Below, one piece after another: positions 43,619-53,640 of a DNA stretch of 64,000 nucleotides; within the stretch, counting starts at the first letter, position 1, and every line of letters begins with the position of its first letter. The DNA is taken from NCBI RefSeq assembly GCF_027943255.1, contig NC_072897.1:57188406-57252405 (forward strand). The letters run 5' to 3'. The notes beneath the pieces are model-generated. The model was not told the origin of the DNA, ran no database searches, and saw nothing but the letters and a program-made list of their open reading frames with translations. The position numbers were made by a program, and so were the translations under genes. This DNA is from Anastrepha obliqua (lineage: Eukaryota > Arthropoda > Insecta > Diptera > Tephritidae).

Positions 43619-44113
43619 AGCGTTGTCGCTTGGTTACGCAAGGTGTGGATTTCCAAGTTGCTTGCTGAACGCAGCTATTAAAATGCTCTACATGTGGCAA
43701 GTGAGTCAGCTGAGTACTTATTCAACGTGATTTGTACGGGAGAGTGCTTATTTCACTATTTGTGTCAGTCGGCCACATATGTTGGTGAGCCTGAGGAGGC
43801 TGTAATGAGATTCAATTTTCTTATCGCTGCTAACAGTTGGTGACCTTTTGAGGTAGAGAGTCGAGATTACCAGTGCGTGTGTTTGGCGTTATAGTCCCCC
43901 CTGAAAAAAAATCTGTTGTCGAGAGTTAAGAAGAAATTTTCATATTCCTCAGATTTTATAGCACGCTAGGGTGAGCTGTAAACTGATGAGATTGCTACGA
44001 GGCTTTGCGGATTTTCCACAACTATGTTCGTGGCTTGGATAGCTTCTGTACAATAAGAGTTAATGCTGTAGTACTTGATGGTGTTTTTTATGAGAATAGC
44101 AGCAGACGCTTAT

Positions 44114-45734
44114 TTATCGTATGATATAACTTGTAATTTGGGATACAAAACTAGCTTTTATCGGTGAAATGAGTTTAGGATATTTGAGAAGCAGTTTTAT
44201 TTCTAATATGTGTTTGGAGAGCCCATTAGCGTTCTCGAGGAGAATATTCATGAGTGTGAGTGGCTTAATTTTTGAGTCTGAGGGCAACGACTCCCTTGAG
44301 GACTGTGATGTTAGTTCTTGGGACTGAGGATGCACTTATATTTTTTGGGATATTTTAATAACTTGCGAATATGAAAGTGAGTGAGGGCTGTGTCTGGGCG
44401 CTTGTATAATAAATTTTGAGCGAAGGGTGGTGGGTCCTCATCCTTTTTTCTGAATGGTGGGTATCTGAGCTTCTGTAGATTTTTATATATCATTCAGCCT
44501 TTATAATTTGCTTGGTGGTTTTTTTCGCATAAGGCACATTTGACGTCGTCTGTTTTCGTCTTACGCGAGCAATTTGAGAATAAGTGGGCTCAAGTGAACT
44601 TAAAGCAAACGGGTTTTTTCTGTCAGTAGATTTTTTTGTGGCCGTACTGCTGGCAGTTAGCGACACTGAGGAGTCTCGTGTTTCGGGTGTGGGGGTTCAA
44701 ACACAATATTCGAGTTAAATAGATACTTGATCTGATATATATATATTTATTGTTCGAGCTCGGTTTCAACGCGACAATGAACATCGGGAGTGGCCTTTTT
44801 GTAATTCTGTGTTTAACGTTGTGTATATTTGTCGCTATGTCGCCGAAACTTTAAGCTCTTGAGAGACTTCTTCAGTGTCAATAGATGCGTGCATATTTTC
44901 TAAGTTCCGTTCTTGTTTTGGCTTATATGTATGAAATTCGATGTAACTTTGCTCCAGAAAAGTAACTATTTGTTGTCGGCTTCAGGATGGATGATTGTAT
45001 TTTTACTTGCTCATAGTTAATAAGCTTCAAATGGTGAAAGCAAAGAGCATTTTGAATTTAGAGCTTCATCAAACTTCATTCAACTTTGTTAACAAGTATT
45101 GGTGGTGGTTTCGGGATTTTTTCTTGCGGCTTGGGTTTTTTTTTATTTTCTCCTTCAATTTCAAGGGAAAAGAAACGATCTTCAGAGGACTCGGAGCTAC
45201 CTAGCTAATAGTGATCGAGTTAAGCTTGTTTTTGGGATATTTTTGGCTTACTTGGGCTATCACGTGGTCTTTGTTTGGGGTTAACAGTTTGCCAACAATT
45301 TCCAGGAGTAGATGGTAGTACTGGTTGAAGGTGGGAGTAGATTTACTGGGAAGGAGAAGGTTTATTTTGAGCGGATTGGGGAGTGGTTTCCTCGATTTTC
45401 TGGTTGTGTAGCAATTTCAGCTATTGTTTTAGTAAATTAATTTTCCGCTGCATAATTTTCTTTTGCGTAATTTGTTCTTGATTTTCCAAGGAATTTGACG
45501 AGTTATTGTCTGGGGAAAGACATTGGGTATTCCACGGAGAAGAAGGGGCTGTAAGCAATGATTGCTGTTTTTGTTGTTGTTGGGCTTGCTACTACAGTTG
45601 CAGTTGATGTTGCTGTTTTGAACCACCCCGATTTGGTGGGGAGTGGTCGACACCCATTTTGAATTTTGTAAATTATTATAATTTTTTTTATTCTGTGTTT
45701 TTTTTTTAAGATGCAAGAAAATGTCAGTTGGCAA
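44114..45734 (-). pseudogene. Jockey-type ORF1 with decayed zinc knuckles and start of ORF2 endonuclease
   Basis: The N terminus (45429-45734) is rich in N and Q. Around 44500-44680 the frame gives CQQYGHKKIY, VCFKF..AHLFSNC and KCALCEKNHQANYKG, three CCHC-type knuckles in which two cysteines and one further codon have become TGA. Then MIYKNLQKLRYPPF follows. From 44300 the sequence LTLMNILLENANGLSKHILE matches the beginning of Jockey-type endonucleases (WNANGL). All frames are broken. Confidence 0.72.
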
Positions 45735-45740
45735 CAGTGA

Positions 45741-46389
45741 CTAAATTTTAATTATCCAGAAGCACAAAAAGTTTGCATATTTTTAGGGCGAGCTTATTGC
45801 AGCTGGCTGTGTTTAATTTATGTTTTAATGATTTAACGATTTTGTTTTGGTATTATTTTCACTTTGCTCAAGCTCTGTGCGCCAAATTTTTAATTACCAA
45901 AATATGCGTTTATTATACATTATTTTTATATTAATTTATTCACTGCGGATTAAGAAAATTGTCTGTTGTTGGATTTGCACAAGTTTATATTTTTCGCCAC
46001 TTTATAAACAGTTAATTTTTCACTTAAAAAACTCACTGATAGATTCACCTTAATGTGGTTTAAGGGTTATGTAAGTTATGAGAGATAAATGTTTGTCAAC
46101 TAAATCATATTATTGACAAAGTGATATATTCTCCTGTCTTAAGACACTCAGTTACATTTTCAAAACGTGCATTAGGCGTTTGTTCTTGTAAGATTTGGCT
46201 AATCTATATAAAATTTAAAACGGTTGGAAAAAAGCTAATGTTGCATTCGCGGAGCCCACTATTTGATTTCGGAAAATGCCCATGGCGATAATGTAAATAT
46301 GTATTTCTATTTGCCTATGGAAAATTTCGCAGCGTTACGCCAAACCGGATGGGCGGATAGGGTTTCTAGGTTTGCGTTATTTCGTTTAA
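45741..46389. other. No recognisable feature
   Basis: This is an AT-rich stretch between the Jockey-type remnant and the Harbinger-type element. I saw no frame, repeat or element end here. Confidence 0.5.
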
Positions 46390-48293
46390 AGCACATTTAC
46401 ATATTACGAGGTTAAAGTTATCTCAGAGTTAACCCGAAAAGATAATCTATAGTGTTTACACTTTGATATCCATCATAACCTAATTACGTCAGAGTCAAGC
46501 AGCAGTTGAAAGTAAACATGAGATATCTGCTTAGTTTGTCAGCTTGTTTCTATTGCTTTTGTGGTGAAGTTGGAAAAAGCCTTTAACTCAATCGTAAATA
46601 CAAGAGACAGATTCTAAAACAAGAAAAGGAAAAGAATTTGATTGCTCCGGACTCGCAATCTATTCAACTAAAATTTGCATTGCAAAAATGTCAACAAGAG
46701 TTCGAAATGAATGAAAAGCTGCTAATGTTTCACCATTCTCAAGTTGTAGTTTGGTCAACATTAGCTTAATCGAAAGTAATGAGTCCGAGAAGTACTTGGA
46801 CATAAGTAAGTAAAGATGAAAGACATAAAGTATTGAAGTTCTTAACTTCAAATAAAACATACTCTTCTCGCTAGACACGGCACTTTTTATGAACAAAAAG
46901 TTCCCTTGATGAATGACACTGTCTTTACAAATGCGTTTCCCATGACTCGGGCTACTTTCCAAATCTTGTGCGAAAAGGTGAAGGGTATCGCCAAGCGAGA
47001 TACTTTCTTTAGGAACTGCATACCACTGGAGAAGAGAGTTGCTTATATACGCTGCGATCTTCCGCAGAATATGAGCCAGTAGGACATCTCTTTGGTGCTT
47101 CTGAGGCGAGTGTATGTAACATATTGCTGTCATTCTGCTATGAGGTGTGGAAAGTTCTTGCTTCAGTTTATTTGAGTGGAAATATCGTTAATGGCGAAAA
47201 AGTGGACGAGTGCGAGAAAGGCTTTGAGGCCCTAAGTTTTCCCCAGTGCTTTGCCATACCATATCGAAGTCAGACACTCTGAAGTTAAAGTTCCAGTGGG
47301 CGTCAGAGATGATTCGGCTTTCATATTCTCGGAAACTTGCATTAAACCCTACTCGTTTAGCATTGATCCTCCAATGCATGAAAAAATTTTCAACCAGCAG
47401 TTATCCAAATGCCGCAGGGTAGTTGAAAATGCTTTTGGACATCTGAAAGCCCGCTTCAGAAGAATCGGAGAGGCAATCGACAATGATATAAAAAACGCTC
47501 CCTTGAATCTGCAACAACCGGAGCATACAGAGGCCATGTCCGATTTTAACAATGATGCTGAAAACATAAGAAAGGCTATTGCAACATTTTTATGTAATTA
47601 TTCCAATTTATTTCTCGTTAACGAAAGAATAAATGAAACAAATATGTAGCATAAAATTTTCTGTAAAAGATGCATGTACAAGCTGTTCGAGTTCTCCTTT
47701 ATTTTCTCGAAAATAGTATTCTTGTTTTCATCTACAGTCAACGCCTTCTTCGTAATATTCATCATAATGGCTTGTATTTCTTTGATTTTGGTCAAGCCTT
47801 TTTCTAGACATGCAGCCGAACGCTCCAATCGCTTCCTGACTCATTAATTTATATTTTTTTTTGGTTCAGTTGGAGTTACTGGTACTGGAGATGGCAGCGA
47901 TGTTCTGGAGCTCGTTGATGCCTCCGACGCAAACACTGGAAAGTCTAAAAGAACACTGCTTTGGCTTACAGTAAATACAAAGGATATTCCCACTGTTTAT
48001 AGCTTCTAGTCCCAGTTAATAATGACGTATGGTAGCGCAGCGTAACTCAGTGAATTTATTCTTATTCGTTTTGCGTTCTTATTGTTATGCGTTGCACAAC
48101 CATACATCACGACTGAATGGGGCTGAATGAAGCGGGCGTGCGTGCAACATTGTTTAATTTTAGTTTCGAGTAATTTCCAATACAACTACTTTGGAACGAA
48201 GTTATCTTTTGTATGGATAACCTGGTAGGTTAAGACCTAAATTAGCGAGTTAACCTTGAAAGTGGAGATAACCTCGTAATATGTAAGCGTGCT
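46390..48293 (+). mobile_element. PIF/Harbinger-type transposon, degenerate (about 1.9 kb)
   Basis: The outer ends match as inverted repeats of about 26 bp with two changes, built around TTACATATTACGAGGTTA (46397-46414 and 48269-48286). Inside is a plus-strand transposase remnant. The expected 3-bp duplication is not clear, so the exact ends are uncertain by a few bases. Confidence 0.75.
46900..47649 (+). pseudogene. PIF/Harbinger transposase (HARBI1-like nuclease), frameshifted
   Basis: The plus strand reads FRNCIPLEKRVAYIRCDLPQ, then in other frames EYEPVGHLFGASEASVCNIL and CYEVWKVLASVYLSGNIV, then HIEVRHSEVKVP. It ends in one open stretch with FNQQLSKCRRVVENAFGHLK and ARFRRI. RVVENAFGxLKxRFR is the hallmark near the last catalytic residue of HARBI1-type DDE nucleases. 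The C terminus LFLVNERINETNM ends at 47649. Several frameshifts and the loss of the GTIDGxHI region make it inactive. Confidence 0.8.
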
Positions 48294-49190
48294 ATTAGTT
48301 AGACATTAAACTCTCTCCTAGTTTTCTCATTTGCTTGTTGCAATATTTTTATGACTTGTCCCTATACACATTCATATTGAATTTACATTTATTATTTCCT
48401 TTTCTTTTTAAAAACTCACGACAAAGAAAAAAATACTAATTTTCTTATGTTTTTATGTTTTCAAATACGAAAAAGAGAGTTTTAACATACTTAACTTACT
48501 GGATAAAATGATGAAATTCAATCAATTATCATACTTACATTAATTTCATATTATGTGTATGTTGGAGTTGAAACAGTGCCGTGTTGTGTGCTTCCGTGGT
48601 TGCTGCGTTAGTACAAGCAAGAGTTGTTGATACATCCTTTATCTCTTCTAAAGGTCCAACGTTGGGCACGATTTAATTTCACGAGTTTATTCGAGTGTCA
48701 AAACAGAAATAAATTAAACATAGAATCTAACCGATTGCCTACTTGAGGTTTGTAGCTGTTGCTGCTCGCTGTAAGCGTGAGTGTTGACACGAACGCGATG
48801 CTGGCTGATTGCTAATGCAGCCCACAAACGGAAAACAAATCCAAACAATCAGTTGAAATTTCAACAGATTGATGTGTGTGTGTAGCAGCTAGCTAACCGA
48901 TCGAAAATTTACAACAATTTTTGTCAACATTCAATCGGCTACGTGCATGTGGCGAAGTTGACGATTTTCCCTTCGGGTTTTGCAATCGGTTGCGTATGTG
49001 TGACCCGAAGTTCACGATTTTTATTATTTCTTTTGAAGTTTTGACAGAGAAAGTTAAGGTATGGAGAAGTCTCAATGACAAGAACGTATGGAATTTTGAG
49101 GGGTACTCGTTTCGCGAAGATTAGGGGACTGAATTTTGCAAATTTGGCAGCATTCGGTAGGAATTTGTTGGTGATTAGAAGCAAAGAATG
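48294..49190. other. No firm feature
   Basis: I see no convincing gene or element end. Around 48660 the sequence CCAACGTTGGGCACGA resembles a decayed tRNA-Lys primer-binding site in minus orientation. It might be the 5' end of the mdg3-like remnant, but no LTR partner was found. Confidence 0.35.
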
Positions 49191-49193
49191 TTA

Positions 49194-49856
49194 TAATACG
49201 TTCACATATGCATTAATCACCTATAAATTCATCAAATTAAATTGATAATCAGCTGTCAATACTGCTTTGAAAGGTTTTTCTTCATAGAAATTGTTTTGGT
49301 GGAATATTTCGTTGTTTTTGGTTTCTTTAAATAATTATTATTAACGACATGAAGAAAATACAAGGAGAAGGAATAGATCATTTTATTGCGCAATTGGCTG
49401 CTAATAATGAACAGTTGGAGGATATCCGTATGCGACGTTTACTGCGGTTTCAAAAAATTATGGCAGCAATCCGCAGAGGTATTCTATATTACATTTTATA
49501 ATAAGTAGTAAGAGGACAAAACGTTTGTTGGCACACCCTTTTTTCCGTAAAACGGATCCAAAATTAATAAAATTTAACAAAAATTTTATTAGAATTACGT
49601 ATACAGACCTGTTTTCTTTGCCAGCATCCATTTCATTTAGTTTTTATTTTGATGTTTCTCCTTACATTTGTAATAATAATTATCGAGAATACAGAAAACA
49701 CAGGGTTGTTTGCCAAAAAGTATCGTTATTATCTAGGATTATTTTATAATTTCAAATTTTGGGAGAGAAATTTTGTATGGGAAATCGAGCTTTTTAATTA
49801 CGGATTTTGAGTTAAGCGCGAAAAAGTAGATCATCTACTTATATGTGAACGTATTA
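49194..49856 (+). mobile_element. Harbinger-type MITE (663 bp)
   Basis: Perfect 16-bp inverted ends TAATACGTTCACATAT are flanked by TTA on both sides (49191-49193 and 49857-49859). A TTA duplication fits PIF/Harbinger. It retains one short ORF near its left end. Confidence 0.82.
49349..49501 (+). CDS. Short ORF (50 codons) inside the Harbinger-type MITE
   Basis: ATG to TAA encodes MKKIQGEGIDHFIAQLAANN followed by EQLEDIRMRRLLRFQKIM. The charged, helical make-up resembles the N-terminal exon of a Harbinger-family protein. A GT at about 49478 (CGCAGAGGTATTC) would be a good splice donor just after AIRR. The rest of such a gene is missing. Whether it is expressed is unknown, and I cannot assign a function. 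Confidence 0.4.
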   Translation: MKKIQGEGIDHFIAQLAANNEQLEDIRMRRLLRFQKIMAAIRRGILYYIL

Positions 49857-50179
49857 TTATGTAGCTTTTTAATCATCCAAAATTAAACATACCTATTTAC
49901 ATATGTCTGTCAAAAGTAGGTGCTCTGTAAAACTTTGTTGAATTCCCTTCAACTGAATAAAAATCCTCTATAGAAAACACTTCATTACCAGGCACACAGG
50001 AAGATGGCATATGCAAATTTAAATTGTGAATTTATATACATATGCGCATACATATAATACTATATATCAGGGGTGGCCAAACGGTCGATCGCGACTATTA
50101 GTCCAGTCGATCGTGGCAAGTCAAAAAAATATAAATATAATATACATACGTGGAACAGACTGCGCAACACTGCTGCACG

Positions 50180-50290
50180 TATTAAAGGTGGTAAATTATC
50201 GACACTATCGATGGTTGAGCACTATCGAGTCGACCTACTATTGATAGTTCTGCACTACTGATAGTGTTCGATAGTGGCACCGACAGTTTT
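50180..50290. promoter_or_regulatory. Cluster of DRE-like ATCGATAG/CTATCGA motifs, possible promoter of the hAT element
   Basis: Within about 100 bp several copies of CACTATCGA/TGATAGT-type sequence occur (around 50200, 50221, 50240, 50261 and 50270). TATCGATA is the binding motif of the Drosophila factor DREF, whose sites mark many housekeeping promoters. The cluster lies upstream of the transposase ATG at 50571. Function is inferred only from motif and position. Confidence 0.35.
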
Positions 50291-50570
50291 GTTTGCACAT
50301 CACTGAAATAAATTGCGCGTAATTTTGTTGAGTGCAGTGAGAATTGTTTTACTTAAAATTAAACAAAAAAAAGCATCATCTTGTATCATTTTTCAATCGC
50401 CGTTCCGTCACGTTATTTATCCTCTCTTCTACGCAGTACAGCTCTCTTTTGTTTTCGGCTCGTTATCGCCATTTTCAAGCCCTTAGTTGACGAGGCCTGG
50501 TTGACGACAGACTAGCGCAAACCGATATAATTCACGATTAGACTGCATCGCCCTCATAGGTACCTACGCT

Positions 50571-51112
50571 ATGGATAAGTGGTTGAAAAGAAACGCTGAA
50601 GAAAAAATTTCAACAATCAGAAACATACTACTTACAATTTCATTTCTGACAAGTACACGGCAGAAATTAAGGCAGTGGTATCAGACTTCGAAATTCGCTT
50701 TAGTGATTTCAAAAAAATTGAGAAGTTGGTCGAATTCATCAGTTATCCGTTTAATAATTCCATTGATCATAGTGATATCTATCAAATAGCTACAAAATTT
50801 GCAGATACATTTCACGTGGGCCACATGATACTTCAAAACGAAATTATAATTCTGCGCTGCGACATATTTCTAAAAACAAGATCATTCTCAGGTCTAGATT
50901 TCTGGGCAGTAGTTTCCGACGAAAAATATCCAAATTTGAAGAAATGTGTTGAACAACTGCATTCGTGTTTTGGTTCAACATATTTATGTGAGTCAACATT
51001 TTCGTACTTAAAACAAACAAAAAATAAACATCGTTCTCGCTTGACAGACGCTCATACATTGGACTCTTTAAGGTTGGCAATTTCCAACACAAACCTGATT
51101 TTGCTGATCTAG
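50571..51112 (+). pseudogene. hAT transposase remnant (N-terminal start and C-terminal dimerisation domain)
   Basis: ATG at 50571 begins MDKWLKRNAEEKI, like the N terminus of ZBED5/GTF2IRD2-type hAT transposases. A frame change around 50640-50680 joins it to the C-terminal half: VVSDFEIRFSDFKKIE and FGSTYLCESTFSYLKQTKNK, then HRSRLTDAHTLDSLRLAIS. The latter is the hAT family C-terminal dimerisation domain. The BED zinc finger and the catalytic D-D region are deleted. Confidence 0.82.
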
Positions 51113-51342
51113 TAGAAGATGCTCACACCCAATGCTCACACGAATGCTCAACTAAATAAGTAGTTTTTAGAGTAATTTTTATGTTTTTCTTCTTAATAAA
51201 ATAAAAAGACTACATAATTGTGTACTGAACTATGCTGTTTTATTAAGGTTTTCAAGAAGTATGTAATTGGTAGATCCCACAGGGTGTCGTCAGTGAACAA
51301 TAGATCTTGGGTCTAATTAAGTTGGCCATCCCTGCTATATAT

Positions 51343-51739
51343 GCTGTGTGTATGTATGTGTGCTTGCCACAGCAAAAAAATATTACGGTAAAACTTCTGA
51401 AGAAATCCAACGTGCATTCATAGGCACAGCGCATGTTCACAGGCACAGCTTTGTATGTACAGTAACTTTCAAATATGTACAGTAATCTTCAAATACTCTG
51501 ATTTCAGCGCAAGTTTCTAAACCTATATATACAAATATATCTCTATGCATATGTTTTTGTACATTTTTTATCAATTGAAGAACTACATACGTAAAGTAAT
51601 ATATACTAATTAACTATTGACCTACTATCAGAGTATTGAAATGTCCGCCACAGAACTTTTTTATAAGCTACTTGTGCTGTTTTCTGCAACTTACTGTATG
51701 CTTATGCGCACTCTTTACGCACAGCAGCTGCGGTTGTCG
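51343..51739. other. No recognisable feature
   Basis: This is AT-rich sequence with short microsatellites between the hAT element and the diverged copy of repeat X. No gene is seen. Confidence 0.5.
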
Positions 51740-52156
51740 AGCATTTAGAAAGACATATTTACATACATATATTGATGCATACATATGCTCGGAGCCGCGG
51801 GCACTCGACTTGACAAAAATTCAAGATTTACCAAATATTGGCAAATAATTCCACGCGAAATATTCCAATATCGACTATTTTCGAATGGTCGAGGAAATTG
51901 GCATATGGGCGGCTCGTATTGTGAATGAAAGTACTTTGCTCGTAGAAATATGAGCCTATGAATGCATTTTGTTCTTGTAGTCGCTGGGCATAGTATTTTA
52001 GCTTTGAACGACATACGCATTTAGAGGAATAAAGTGAGTGCCCCGTGTGTGCGGTTGTATGTACATTCATATATGTATGTAAACAAATAAACATTGTTTT
52101 GCTGGAAGTTCAAAATAAAAATATGTACGTACATAGGCTAGGGCGTCAAGTGTGCA
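51740..52156 (+). repeat. Dispersed repeat X, copy d, diverged, part 1
   Basis: It shares GACATATTTACATACATATA, GGAGCCGCGG, CACTCGAC, TTGACAAAAATTCAAGATT and ATTTTCGAATGGTCG, in order, with 22110-22270. A looser match to 22560-22700 follows. It is more diverged than copies a-c and lacks the segment corresponding to about 22280-22560. It is interrupted by family C at 52157. Confidence 0.7.
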
Positions 52157-52586
52157 AATTATCTTTTGCTTAACTAGCAAAAGCTTTTTAAAAACACATT
52201 GTGAGTCTTCGTTGCACACCGGATACAAACTGATCCGAAACTTTATTAATCTTAATATTTATACAGAATCTGAAGCTTAAATCTTAGGTTAGTATGTCTT
52301 AATTCTATTGAAAGCGGACCATACGTGATATGTGACATGTTTGACATTTTCGCTAAGGTAAGCGCTTATTTTTATTGTTTTCTTAATTCTATTGAAAGCG
52401 GACCATACGTGATATGTGATGTCCACTTCTTTCATTAGCAAAGTGTCAATGACATGTTTGACACTTTCGCTAATGGTAAGTGCTTATATTTATTGTTTAT
52501 TTTTTTGGGAAGTGGCTTGCGCTATTAATCTATGCTTAACTGTTTACATCCTGGGTTAGTGGTGTGTGGTATAGGAGGCGTTAACT
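52157..52586 (-). repeat. Family C 3' LTR (430 bp)
   Basis: In coding sense it starts AGTTAACGCC and ends AAGATAATT. It contains a two-fold internal repeat around ATTGAAAGCGGACCATACGT and GACATGTTTGACA. The AATAAA on the minus strand at about 52242-52247 is intact in this copy. Confidence 0.92.
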
Positions 52587-53399
52587 CCCCCTCTTCTAAA
52601 TCGAAGCGTCCCGTCTTCGAATATAAAGCTGTTAAGTGATTAATTCTGTCTGATAATTGAAATAATAATTCTTCTTTTTCTTTTGCATTTTTTAATTTAA
52701 TTTTTAGATTAATATATATGATAAATTTAAAGACAAAATATGCAGATAATATTATTACAATTAAAGTGGTAAATGTCCACCAAACAGGATTTCGTTTTAT
52801 TTCTTGCTTTAATGGTGTGAGTATATTAACATTGTTTAATTTTAAATCAATATTTTTTGTTTCAATGTATTTATTTACAAAAAAAGATTTTAATTTTCCT
52901 TCCCTTAAATATCCTAAAATTTTTCCTGTAGGATTTTCATATTTTCTGTTGTCAATTATAACATCATCTTGAAAAGTTATCAAATAAACTCCTTCTATAG
53001 TGTGATTATTAATTTTATGCTTTCCTGATGCTATTATAGCACCATCTTTTACAATATTTATTGATTCATTTGCTTCATTTATTTTTGTGCAGTTGGCATG
53101 TTTATTATTTAACATATCGGACAAACATGTGTTATTTCCTTTTATCATACAAAAAGCATTATTTAATTCCTTTTTACAAAATTTGACTGAATAAAATTTA
53201 TCTCCACATTTTTTTATTTCATTTTCAATCAACAATTTTCCATCATTTTGCGCTACAGCTATTGCTTTATACAATTTACAAACATTTTTTACTTTTGGAT
53301 ACTTAATGTAAACAACTATTAAATTACTCTTTTGTACAATTCTAAATTCCGAAACATCTATAAGATCTGATATTGTTACATTTACTTGTGTAATCAATT
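52525..53399 (-). pseudogene. env: Family C env, C-terminal part (N-terminal third deleted)
   Basis: This open stretch of about 290 codons aligns with residues 227-497 of family B Env: ITxxDLID, IVVYIKYPK, a Cys-containing core (KKC, KFCKKEL, NNTCLSDML) and CTKI. A membrane segment (WWTFTTLIVIILSAYFVF) and a tail with SKTGRFDLEEGEL follow. A stop codon lies directly upstream, and there is no ATG until well inside. The part that would hold the cleavage site and fusion peptide is missing. It ends 62 bp inside the LTR, as family B env does. Confidence 0.87.
52587..52597 (-). other. Polypurine tract of family C
   Basis: AGAAGAGGGGG on the minus strand lies just before the LTR. As in family B it is embedded in the env codons for LEEG. 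Confidence 0.78.
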
Positions 53400-53461
53400 A
53401 TATCTGTTGTAATGATATTGATATATGAAAATATCAATATAAGTGGCACTAATTTCGCCAT
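53342..53461 (-). CDS. Family C env start: orphan signal peptide, 39 codons
   Basis: The ATG at 53461 follows a likely splice acceptor (ATTATTTTTAG). It encodes MAKLVPLILIFSYINIITTD and then IIDYT, matching the family B Env start (TDIIDYT at residues 15-21). After the deletion junction the frame is wrong and stops after 14 more residues (...YRCFGI). A spliced env mRNA would therefore make only a short secreted or membrane-inserted peptide. Whether it is made is unknown. Confidence 0.7.
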   Translation of the reverse strand: MAKLVPLILIFSYINIITTDIIDYTSKCNNIRSYRCFGI

Positions 53462-53481
53462 GTTTCCTAAAAATAATGCAA

Positions 53482-53640
53482 TTAAACTTTAATGTTATCT
53501 TTGTGAATTATTCTGTTTCTGTTTTGTATTTTAACTTTATTTCCTAAATCTTCTACTACTATCTGCTTTTTATATTTGGGTTTTAATTTATTTCGTTCCC
53601 CATATACTTTTTCATATATAATTTCACCCCTATGGTAATT
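53482..53640 (-). pseudogene. pol: Family C pol C-terminal tail, out of frame
   Basis: After a one-base shift near 53640 a second frame reads GEIIYEKVYGERNK...KPKYKKQIVVEDLGNKV and ends IIHKDNIKV at 53482. Family B has the matching tail (NKLKPKYRRQKVKED to IIHKDNIKS). This basic tail is the normal end of the integrase and is lost from the main pol ORF in this copy. Confidence 0.78.

Larger units (their letters stand above)
43141..45740 (-). mobile_element. Degenerate Jockey-type non-LTR retrotransposon(s)
   Basis: On the minus strand an ORF1 with zinc-knuckle region, the start of an endonuclease and the end of an RT occur in the right order. An A-rich 3' end follows at 43141-43150. Much of ORF2 between about 43650 and 44110 is missing or unrecognisable. 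The RT piece looks closer to I/LOA types than to Jockey, so two overlapping fragments of different elements are possible. It abuts the mdg3-like gag at about 43110 and may have inserted into it. Confidence 0.65.
50068..51334 (+). mobile_element. hAT transposon, internally deleted (1267 bp)
   Basis: Ends CAGGGGTGGCCAA and, inverted, CAGGGATGGCCAA are flanked by a perfect 8-bp duplication CTATATAT (50060-50067 and 51335-51342). It holds the two ends of a transposase gene with most of the catalytic middle removed. Confidence 0.9.

Noticed and set aside
50571..51112. Possible host gene (ZBED or GTF2IRD2-like)
   Set aside because: It lies inside hAT ends with an 8-bp duplication, is frame-broken and lacks the catalytic core, so it is a transposon remnant.
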